DNA from: Toxonevra muliebris
Lineage: Eukaryota > Arthropoda > Insecta > Diptera > Pallopteridae
Reading direction: 5' to 3'
NCBI GenBank assembly: GCA_963691655.1
Contig: OY829326.1
Span: 82,639,235 to 82,703,234, forward strand
Length of the DNA stretch: 64,000 bases
Under the pieces are notes generated by a model. It had not been told where the DNA came from. It made no database searches and worked only from the letters and a program-made list of their open reading frames with translations. A program made the position numbers and the translations under genes. Below, piece after piece: positions 34,401 to 46,400 of this stretch (position 1 is the first letter of the stretch; each line of letters opens with the position of its first letter).

Positions 34401-37400
34401 GGGAATTCGAAGTCGTTCAGCTTTTAGTAATTAAAGTCTGTAGAATATTTTTTGTCAAATTTTATGTAATGTAAAACGTTTAACTTATAAAATATTTCAT
34501 TATTTTGGGTCTTAAAATCTCCATATTTCTTTGGAGAAATCGATTTTTAAAAAAGTGTGCTATTTGAAAGTATTATATTTCGAAAGTATTTTGTAAAAAT
34601 TTTAGAGAACGCAAAACTCTTTCGTAGATATAGACGATTATAGCTGCGAGTGTCAGTCAGGCCAAAACAGTCGCGCGGCTCTTCGACTTCCCTTTCGGCC
34701 GTTCAGAAAGGCTTAACTATGCCTTCGTCCAGCACCTCCTGATTAACTCTTAATCATTGCTGACTAATCTGTAAACTTAAAAATTATAGTCAGCCATCAT
34801 AAAGAAAATGAAATATATTTTATATGTTAAAAACCGATAGTCAAAACTTTGAACCCGTTTTTCTCAAAACAGCATTTTTGCCATTTTTTATTTGAACTAA
34901 AAGAAATCCCTTTGATGTCCAACTGTGGGCTGAAGATTATATGTTAAGAATTCCGGAGTCGGAAAGTAAGTTTCTATTAATCTACCAGTCCCATAGACAT
35001 TTGTCAAGTTTTGGACCGAGGAACTTCAGGGTCGTCTTAAAATAACACTCACTGAGGTCAATTTCGTTTTTGGAAAATATTTAAATGGAAAGTGCGTGTA
35101 GTGCTGTTATAATATGAAATTATACCAATGCGGGGAATTCGATCGAAAATCGGGGAGAGAGAAAAAATGAGTTGGCATCCCTGGCATGAACCGACATTGA
35201 GAGAACCGACATCGTGATCGGACTTTTTTCCTATGAATAAATTTTTTGTAAGGGAATCGGGCCTATACAGTATAAGCAGAGACGTCGGCTCTCTCTATTT
35301 CATCTTGAATTAGCGAGTGATTGACTTCATATGAATTTACTGTTATTGTTAGTCGTGGGGTTCTTGCAAGAAATTCTTTTAGTGCAATAAAGGGTGTTTT
35401 TTTAGAGGTTCCATTTCCCAATAACGATAACGGTGTAGTTATTTTTCAAATTGTGATTGTAGGCTCATGGTTAGTGACTTTAAATGGCAGTAGTATAAAA
35501 ACCATGTTATTTTATTATTTTACTGGCTTCTCTCAGCCTCATAGCTCGAACCCGGCAAACGTTGTTTTGCCTTGAAAGAATTTTTTATTTTAGTTAAAGT
35601 CTTTATATTCCAAATAACTCCAGCTATCGGGCCCATACAAAATTTAGTTAATTTTGATATGCTGATAAAATTGCATTTTTAAAAGTAATGTCTTGAACTA
35701 AAAGATAATAAATCTATAACATAATGAAACCAAATTTTTTTATTAGGCCTGCAAATAGTTAAAGTAGCAAAAAACATTAGGCAACTATACTATATTGTTG
35801 TGTTTACATGCTAAAAATTATCCGTAATCAATAAAAATCCATTTTGCTTTTTCTTCCCAGCTGGTTTTCGAGTAATTCAATTTTTCCTATAGGCTCCGTG
35901 CGCAAAAATTTAAATATACAAAGATGCGCACGCATCCACAGTATATCCAAAGTACAAAGTTTGCAATGTTTTAAATATTGAATATCTCGAAAACTATGAC
36001 ATAAGAAAAAATTACTAGATATCTTTTTTTTTAGGAAATCACTCATGCATTTTTTTTTGTGGCAAGCAATTTTTTAATATCTCCAACGGTTAACGGAACC
36101 CTAGAACTGATTTTTATGGTTTTCCATCCATCATACCCCACTAACAATTATTGAACAAAACTCTCAGACAAGAATTATTATGAAGTTTTGGTGGATTTTT
36201 TACTCTACCGACTGGACTAAGTAAGATAATTAAACTATAAATTAGACCTTAACCCTTTCAGTACATATTTTTAATCGAGCTCGAAAGATAACTTTTGTGT
36301 TAAACTTATGATTACCTACAACTTCTACAACAAATTAATTAAGTTTCACTCCTCTGCATAAGGAGTGAGATCGAAAAAATCTTAACATATATAAAGTTCA
36401 ATAATTATTAAACGGTTGATCTTAGAGTTTTGATTTTTTTTATTTAATTGATAATATTTTACAAATTACAGAAAAATATAACTTTTATATTTCTGACCAC
36501 TATTTATGAACTCGTGGACTTTTTTTGGTAAGCCTTGCATTAGAGATTTGATAGTTGTTTCAGACACCTTTTTGGAACAGTTTGCCCATCTCCTTTTAAA
36601 ATCTTAGATATTTTGGGACACCTTTTTGTGCTATTTAAGTTTCTTTTCCCAAGAGCCCAATATCTCTCCACTGGTCTTAGCTCCGGACAATTTGGAGGAT
36701 TGGCCTCTCTTGGTACAAAAACTATGTTATTACTTTGGTACCACTCCAGAGCTTTCTTGCCGTAGTGACTTGATGCCAAATCGGGCCAAAAATATGTGGA
36801 CACATTGTGCTCTCTTATGAAAGGAAGAAGTTTTTTTTCAAACATTCTTTGATGTATATTTCGGTATTTATAGAGCCCACTGTAACAAATGACTTGCTTC
36901 TTTTGCCGCAACTGCATATAGCTTGCCATACCAGGAATTTTTTAGGAAATTTTGTCTGCTTTTGAATTCTAAATTGTTCTTCGACAGTTCTTCGAGCATC
37001 AGCAACATAAAAATTTTGACCCGGAAGCTGAGTAAAATCTGTCAGTACATACGTTTCGTCGTCCAATATACAACATGAATATTTTTGTATGAAATTCGAT
37101 TTTAATTTCCGAGCCCTACTTTTGGCGTCAAAATTTTTTGCAGCATTCCTGTCTGGAACTTTTTGGATTTTGTAATTTTTTCAAACCTGCATTGGCTTTA
37201 ACTTTTCGCACCAAATAGTCAGAGCACTTTGCTAACCGGGCAGCTTTTCTACCAGATGTGTTTGGAGATCTTTTCAATATGCTTTCTATTTTCTTGTCTT
37301 TCCCAATATCATATGGTGCTTGTTTTCTTCCCGAACCAGGTTTCCTATCGATGGTAAAATTCTCCTGAAACTGTTTAATAACATTGGAAACAGTTTGACG

Positions 37401-40400
37401 GCAGACCTTCAATTCTTTGGCCAATTTTTTGTAGGACCAATTCGGATTTTTTTTGAAAATTTTTAATAATTTTAAGACGTACTTCTTTTTCTTCAGTCAT
37501 CTTGATCAAACTCACAATAAATCAACATGTTTGTCATTAAAAATAACAACTGACATATTTTTCAAAGGTAACCTAGATCAAAGAAATTTTTAAATTTTAC
37601 ACCCGAAAAAAATTATTAGGTAAAACGTGTGTTAAGATTTTTTCAATCTTACTCCTTATACTGAAAGGGTTAACATTGGCGAGCGCAAAGTTGTGTAAAT
37701 ACAGTTATAAAATTTGAGAACTTATTGTTAGTCTTACTAGAGAGTTTCATGGGTTCTTGTATTTGGAAACCTCATTAGTTATATACTATTCGTATTATTG
37801 TTAATAAACTAGATATATATAAAAATATAATTTGCATATTTCCCAATAATAATTTTATTGATTTTTAATATATATTTTTTTGTGAATTTATTATTTCAGC
37901 TGTTAGAGCGGATCGAATGAGAGGCGGAAGGAATAAATTTGGACCCATGTACAAAAGAGATCGAGCGCGAAAATTGCAGGTGATGCGCCAAAGACAACTC
38001 GCCCTTCAAGCTCTGCGTACGTCGATTGGTTCGGTCGATATGAAGCCAACGCCTCTGTCGCCGGGCTATCAACAAGCATATCCAAATATGAATATTAAGC
38101 AAGAAATTCAAATACCTCAGGTAAAATATCTACAGATAGCGCCTCATGTTTACTCCTTGTAATTTTCTGAGCAATTAGATGCCACATACTACTCATTGTG
38201 CACTGCCACACCTAAAACAACTGCATATGATTTAGTAATTTCTACGATAAAATCTTCGTTATGCGGACACTTATTTTCATGAATAAACAATTCTCGTCTT
38301 TTTAGGCTCGAGCCTGAACCTCTGAATACAAAGGTTTGTGCACTATCCTTTAACAACTCAAGCGAAACTATTGCGTAATGCGTAAATTTTTCGTCGAAAC
38401 CGCTCATGTTCATAGATTTCGTATGTAACTGATTCAACCAACGAATGTGCTTACGAAAATTGAATTATTTTTTCTATTTTACATTGCGCAAAGAGAATGA
38501 GAGACGAAAGCAAAGTTAAATTGCACATTATAAATAAAATGTAAATGAATCTTAATCTTTATTTCTAATTTACAATTGAAATGGACTTAATACGGTTAAA
38601 TAGTTTCCTCTGGCAACTCATGGTTTTATTGACTTCAGTGGAATTTGAAATATTTTTTTTATAAGGATAAGGCATGAAACTATTTCCATAACCCTGTAAG
38701 ATGCCATCTTTATAATATGTACCATATTTAATAAAATAAACTCTGATCTATTTTTCCCAACCCATCAAATTGAAATTATATAATAAAAAAATTTCGAGTT
38801 ACTGGATCGGTGGTACAAAGTTCATACCACTAATCTAGTGATCTTTAATAGCACAGCGCAACAGAAATTGTATGCGCGAGATTTTCCAACGGTTTTATAG
38901 TCATTTGGAGTCGGTCATAACTGCGTTTTCAGTTTTTCTCCATCACATCTAGTTCTCCCACAATATGGACCTGGTCGGAAAAAAGGGGTCTTCAGTGGCT
39001 GCTAAGAAATTTCTTTATTTCAATAGATACGAATTTGATGCCTGAAGCAAAGTTGTTAAGCTTAACTAATATAAACAATTTGGATATACACTTTTCCCCC
39101 CATCTCCTACCCTTCCTCTTGATAATGAGGACAATAGAATCGTTTGTTGTTGTAATTACATTAGGTTCCCATGTGGAACCAACAAAATTTAAAAAAATAT
39201 TATTTAATTGATTAAAAAAAAAAAAAAATTGTGGTTCCAACCATGTGGAGCCAACCAAATCTCGCTCATAAGAAAAAGTTGAAATTTTGTTGCACTGTGT
39301 AATTCTTTAATACATTTTTAAATAATTTTGAGTACCTAAATATTTAAAAATATAAGTTTTTCTTAAAAAGTTTTTCCGGTCGTGTATTTTTTTTTTTTGA
39401 CCAATATCAATATATTTCATTCAAGAATTAGAAAAAAGCAGTAAATCGTTTTGAAAAAACGAAAATTAACAAATTAGCCACGGAGCGATTCTGTGCCGGG
39501 CCTTCTGTGGTTGTTGTATTTGTATTTGTCTCTTGAAGCAATTCTTAGTTTTGAGGTATTTATAAAAAACAACGAATGAATATTTCAAGTTACATTTTAT
39601 GATCAAAATCGCCCTCACATCAAAACTAAACTTTAAAAATTAGAAAAATTTGCCTAAAATCTCATATGAAAAGAATTTATTACGAAGAATGCCCGGCGAC
39701 TTGTCCACAATTAATTGGAACTATGAGGATATTTGAGAATCATAAAAGGCTCGTTAAAGCAGAAATACTAGGTGAAATGCACCATCCGTATTTTTTCCTT
39801 TTCCTTGAATACAGACAACATTTAATTTAACGTTCCAGGGATTTGCATTTCACTTATTATGTGTGGAATATAATATTTTCTCATAAATCACTGTGACCTT
39901 GACATTGACCCATATAATTTCGACGATTGAACGTTTGTCGGTGATCTACATATCAAATCCTTTATTATATTTTATTAATTCTTTTTTATATATAGTATGT
40001 GTATGAACTATAATATTTGAAATGACGTCCTGATAGGCAACTATATAAAGAGTTCTACATTTACATTGCAGGTATCATCTCTTACGCAATCGCCCGATTC
40101 ATCGCCCAGCCCCATTGCAATTGCGCTTGGCCAAGTGAATGCAAGCGCAGGTGTGATAGCAACTCCAATGAATGGAAGCAGCAATGCTGGCGGAGGTGGG
40201 GGCAATAACAGTACCGGCAGCAATAATAGCAACAACAATACCAACAGCGACAGCATTAATCGCGGTGGTGTCACCAGCAATTGTAACGACACCGGAACAG
40301 GATCTCTGCAAAATTCAGCCGAATCGAAAATGTGGTACATTTTTATTGCCTTACAGAAACGTTATTCGTAATCATCACCATTGCTGGGGAGAGGGACGTT

Positions 40401-43400
40401 TTAGAAAAGTATTTCGCCAACCGAGAAAGAATATATAAAATATATAAAGCTTTCGATAGAGAACGTTTTGAGTTATGAATTTATTAATTTACATATGTTT
40501 TGTCTGTCATATAAAAAACCATTTGAGCTAGTTTCAAAAATGTCAGGTATATAATTCTATGAAGAAGTATTTTGAATATTATTTATTTCTATGAGTAGAG
40601 GAACAGGCTTTTATAGACTACTCGATATATGCAAGTTTTATCAAAAATAATATCTTAGTTACTAGGAAACAGCAGTCATAAATAATTGATGTTTAAAGAG
40701 ATACTATTGAAATGAGGTCCACTAAGGCAATAATTTACTCTATGGTATTGCCGAATTAAAACACTGAAACCTTGTTAGTTGAAGTAAAATGGGATAATAG
40801 TTAGTCTCTTATAAAAATAACTGCAAAAAATATTTGCAGTTTACTTGGAAGACCACCAGATATGAATGTGACAACAGATATGGTTCATGGCAATTTAAAA
40901 TGATACAAAATCTTATTTTATATACGATATATTTGTCCAACCATTACCATACAAGGCTTAAGACAATCTAAGCCGTTTCCACTATTAAGCATTTTATGTT
41001 TGTATACATGACCTTATTAGAATCACTCAGTTGGTAAAATATTTGTCAAGCGTTTGTCTCACCCTGTGTTCTTTTGGTTCTATTCTTATAATTATAATTC
41101 TAATTTACTCGTTTAAGCTTCGATTCGGGAACGCATCCCTCAAGTACCGCCGACTCCATTATCGAACCACTGAGGTAAGTGCATCCATCCATCAAATATC
41201 GTTTAAACATTTCTTTATATACAATCTCGTTTAAATTTTTCAACAGGGTGTCACCGATGATAAGGGATTTCGTGCAATCGATTGACGATAGAGAATGGCA
41301 GACGCAGCTCTTTGCGCTTTTACAGAAACAAACGTACAATCAAGTTGAGGTGGATCTCTTTGAACTGATGTGCAAAGTTCTGGATCAGAATCTGTTTTCG
41401 CAAGTGGATTGGGCAAGAAATACTGTGTTCTTCAAGGATCTTAAGGTAAGAATCAACAACAACAACAAGAATAACATCATAATATTGAGAAGTTCAAACA
41501 TCACCACTGCTACCAATAACAATATTAAAGAAAAAATAAGCATGCGAATGTCAGAAATACAAAAACAGACATATATTTAATTGGCACAAATCGAAAAAAT
41601 GTAGTATCTATGCATGAGCATCATATAAACATTTGTGCGTTCAGATTGAAGTTGTAACGCTGTGACTTGTTCACACAGCCGATCATTGTTGTACGTATGT
41701 ACGTACGACGCGTCGTGTATTATGTAAAAACATACTCACTCGCGCACAGAAAACTCTCTGAATGGATTTGCGACGCAGCTCAAATCTGAATTAAGTTTCA
41801 ATTTCGTTTGCTGGCTGACCTACTTAACAACCAAAGCTGAACGAGCTATATGAAAACTCACGCTCATGACGCAACATAATACAACAAAAAACAGGCAGCA
41901 CAGCCAAGCATTGCACAAAGGTTTATCAAATATACCTACACATAAATACATACATACATACATACATGTAAGCATACATTTTTATTTACATGAAAGCTTA
42001 CGCCTATTATACACGTCTATGTATGCGTGTTTCTGCAGCCAGACAGTCTCTCCTTGAGCCGCTCGCGAGAGGAGAGCTTTGAGTTGAATTACGACTTTAA
42101 TCTCTCTCGCTTCCTCATTCAAAACGTGATCGCAATAAAAGATAGAACGACAGAAAGGGAAAGAGAATGAGTGACCGCAACACATTGTAATACATATGAG
42201 CTTTTCAATGCAAATTTGTAATGTTTACACAAATTGCACCATTAGACAAAACATTTTTGTAAAAATAATTGAATGTAGGTACAAATGAAAGTAGAAGATG
42301 TTGCTAATCAGTTTAAGACGACTTTACATTCGCATGCGCTTATGAATCACTGTAGATTTTTAACGAGACCCAGCGGCTGTGATACGAGAATCAAAACTGT
42401 TTCTGTTGCACACCTGGAGGCTTTTAACTCATTTTGGCCCGATACTGGATGCTATAATCCAATTTTGAAAATGTAGTCAGCTGGTGGGATAATACACAGG
42501 TCACTTCTCTTGTGCCAAACATTTGAAGATAGTGCTTTCTGTGCATCCTGTGGTTCGGAGGAAGAATGTGAAGAGACAGCAGACCATTTTCTTAGTATCT
42601 GCCCCACTTTCTGTCGGATCAGGGAAAGCATATTTGGAACTGGAAAAGAGAACAAAGGATATTGTGCAATCGATGTAAAACTTGCCTGAGTGCTGTATTC
42701 TTGAACACTACTTTTGCAGTTCCAAAAAAGCAAAAAAAAAAACCTTTAGGTGGAGCTTGGCTGTAACTAAAGCCCTTCCATGTATTTTTGACTACATGGT
42801 CCATCAGCGCATTATTTCTTAGCGTTGTGATTTTAATATAGTGTGTCAAAATTCTTTCCATTGTTTCCAAGAGCAACGGGCAGAGGTTAATTTGGCATGT
42901 CTGAAAGGCCTCAGTAAATTCCTCTATCCTGGCGTTAGAAGCCTTCTTGCGAAGTTCTGATATTTTGAAAGGTGTAAATTCCATTTTAGTATTTCTGCTT
43001 CTGATCTTTCCATCCTACGCATTTCTTTATGGATTCGCGTCCATGGGTTATGTGTATGTATCTCAAACCATAACTTAAAAATTTTATTTTGAAAAGGGGT
43101 CCGAATCCCCATCGTTACGGAAAAATAATTTTTATTTCTTTTACTATTCACAGAAAATTTAGTTCAAGATTATGTTGAACTTTATCAGTATAGGTGCAAT
43201 TTTTCTAACAAGCCAGCGATGCTAAATTAAAAAATTATTGTGAAATTGTCATAATCAAAAAAAAAAAAAAACAAAAAAAAAAAATTAAAGTTAAGTATAC
43301 AGAGATAACTGCTAATTAATCCTTTATCTTAACGGGTTTTTTTAGGGGCTCTACTCGTGAGGATGGTATATGTTGTTATTGCGTTCTACGAAGCGGTATT

Positions 43401-46400
43401 TAGCGATTTTCTCAAAAATTTGTTGTTTTTGCCCCCCTAACTTATGACAGTCTTGCATAAAATGAGTGATATGTTCTAGGCAGATTGGTAGTTTTGGTTT
43501 TAGACCTATCACTTTATAATAAAATTATATCTGTTGAATCAGCATTATAAAAACAATGGCGCATTTTTATGTAAAAAATGCATTTTACCTATTCATAATT
43601 TAATGTAATAAAAATTAGTTTTGTCAAATTACATTTTATTTTTGATATAGCGCATATTTACACATAATAAATTTGAGTAAAATTGTATAGTTTGGTTTTT
43701 TTTTATATCTCTGGTATCCAATCATTAAAAAATATCCGTACCAAATAATTTAAATAAGTTAGACTAAATACGATAATTTATAGAAAGAAAAAAATGGTAA
43801 CAAATAAGTGTATTTTTTTTTTAATTTTCTATAGGTTGATGACCAAATGAAGCTGTTGCAGCACTCATGGTCTGACATGCTCGTTTTAGATCATCTTCAT
43901 CAGAGGATACACAACGGGTTGCCAGATGTGACACAACTCAATAACGGACAAGTCTTCAATCTGCTCTGGTTAGGCTTGCTGGGTGTGCCCCAATTGTCCG
44001 ACTACTTCAACGAATTACAGAATAAGCTGACAGATCTGAAATTCGATATGGGCGATTATGTGTGCATGAAATTTTTAATTCTCTTAAACCCAGGTAAGAA
44101 ATTAAAGTTCTATTTTGAAATATATGTATTTGAAAGTATTTGTATAAATTATTTTAAATCTTATTTTCAGATGTACGCGGTATCCTCAATAAAAAGACCG
44201 TCTTGGAAGGTCATGAAAATGTTCAAGCTGCGCTCTTGGACTACACGCTTACGTGCTATCCATCAGTAACGGTAATTGAAAAACTGAAATTTCCTTTGCA
44301 TCGATATTTTGAATAAAGTGGTTGCAAATTAGGCCTTTGATAAAAAATCTCAAAAACTCTTTAGTTGATAAACGAAGTTGGGCTATTATTTTCGACATGA
44401 AAAACTCATCTCGATAAGAGAGAAATCAATCCGCTTTGTTGTCGATTTCGGTAAGGCGTATTGAATTTGAAAGTAAGGGGCCGTTCACATATTACGTAAC
44501 GCGCAAGGTGTGAGGGTGGGGTGGTTGGACGATTTGTTACGAAGTGTTGCATGAGGGGATTGGTAAGAGTCGGCAACTGCGTTCCGTAACGTCGATTTTA
44601 TACGATCATGTACAGATGAGTTCAAAATTACAGTAATTTATAAAATGAGACTTTTTTTTGTACATTTGATGAGAGGTGGCTTTTTATAGATTTTCTCCAT
44701 TCGCGATCAAAAAATCTCATTGGTTTTTTTTGACGAATAAGAAGTATTGTCGAAACGAAAAAACAAAAAACATAGAGGAATTCTTAAAATGTTGCATTAC
44801 AGTGTCAAAGAAAATTTTGTCGTTTCGTGTTTTTGACGACAAAGATTTTTTTCAAAAATTATAAAACCCTACGAAAAAAAATTGTAAACAAAAAGCAATC
44901 AGATTTTTTTGATCGCGAATGGAGAATGTATTCATTCTTAGCCATACACAAATGTAAAGTATTGCTATACTCCGACCTGTATATGGTTTGTGTATGTTGC
45001 GATCGAACCATACATGAACTACCGATGTAAGCGAACGTAGCCAAATATTAAAACGAAATACATACACGATTGTGTTCAACACCGAATAAAAATTGTATAC
45101 ACATAAAATTGATATGAAAATAAAAATATTTGTTGGTTGCTTTTCAACAATACATTGTGTGTATGGTGTGTGTATTTTCTGAACCCTGATTTTCTCCCGC
45201 CAAATAAATCAGTTTTTGAGACATTATAATTTTTTATTTTTTTGGACTCTTTTACACTTTACCCATCGTTCTTGATACTAAAATGAAATATCAAAACAAT
45301 CTAATTGGATCTTTAATTGGTTGACCGATTCAAAAGATATCAATGAAAATAGGCCAGATTTTTAAAAAAGCATATACCTTTCAACAAACACAATAGAAGT
45401 TGCGGAAACTTCGACGAGAAGAAAACACTAATCCACTTCCTTTGCAAATGCCCAGTCCTAGCAGTTGCAAGAAACAAAACCCTAGGAAATTATTTTCTAG
45501 ACTTATCCGACCTCCTTTTTATCCTTAACTCTACAAAGTGGGTGTAGCAGAATATTCATCTTTCTATTGTTTGGAGGGGTAGTTGTATCAAAACCGGCGC
45601 AAAGGTGCTAATTGTTAACTATCAGGAACCAACTAACACCTCTTGGTTGGTGGTAATGACAAAACCAGAAAGTGATAACAAATTGCCACACCGCCATTCG
45701 GAATCGTCGTTAAACTGTAGGTCAAATCATGTAGTATCACAATGGGCCATTCTGACCTGAGTGTGTCCCTCGATTGAAAAGTTTCAACTTATTCCCTAAG
45801 TTTACTGATTTCACTCTATCAAACTGCATTGGGACATTGTCCTTCTCAAGAGGCCTATCCCCGTTTTCTCTCGCCGAATCAGTGTGCAACTGTCTGTACC
45901 TAGATATGAGCTCGAAATTTACATTATTACACCGAGGTAATTGTACGACTTCACAATATTCAGTTTTTGGCTATATGTTTATAAAGAAGTTGTAGTATAA
46001 ACAAGCTCCCTACATTTTATATTTCTTAATCCAGTGAAATAAGCTGTGCGTTGATGAGTGTGTCAGCCAAAGATTTTGAACAATTCAAATTTAAACAAAA
46101 ACGTTTAAAGGGTTATGTGATGTAATCGTCTTTATCTCTTTTCAATTGAAATAGTTATTTTTCAAATTTAAGACCTTTTGTATTAAGTATTTGAAAAATA
46201 GAGGAACGATTCATATTTAAGCAGCGTTCTTAATGATTTTTTGCGGGTTCTGTGTTAGAATTTAAGGAATCTGTGGTTAAAAACTAGTCTTTCATATTAT
46301 AGAATGTATTAAACTTTGTATTTTGTTGTAGAACCCAAGTTTTTACCAAATATGAACTAACTTAGTTTTACCTCTGAACTGACTTTATTATTATTTCAAC

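Larger units (their letters stand above)
38121..40071 (+). other. ftz-f1 intron 2
   Basis: 1,951 bp, phase 0. It contains a probable inverted-repeat element at about 38,851-39,297 and a consensus FTZ-F1 site at 39,894-39,902. The rest is AT-rich without coding signal. Confidence 0.7.

Noticed and set aside
40335..40371. Exon 3 frame reading through to [11 protein letters not shown]
   Set aside because: Family comparison requires CFDSGTHP next, which exon 4 supplies after splicing at 40,335.
41690..41712. CGTACGTATGTACGTACGACGCG as a regulatory palindrome
   Set aside because: It is a short run of (GTAC)/(CGTA) repeats, so its symmetry is explained as a microsatellite.
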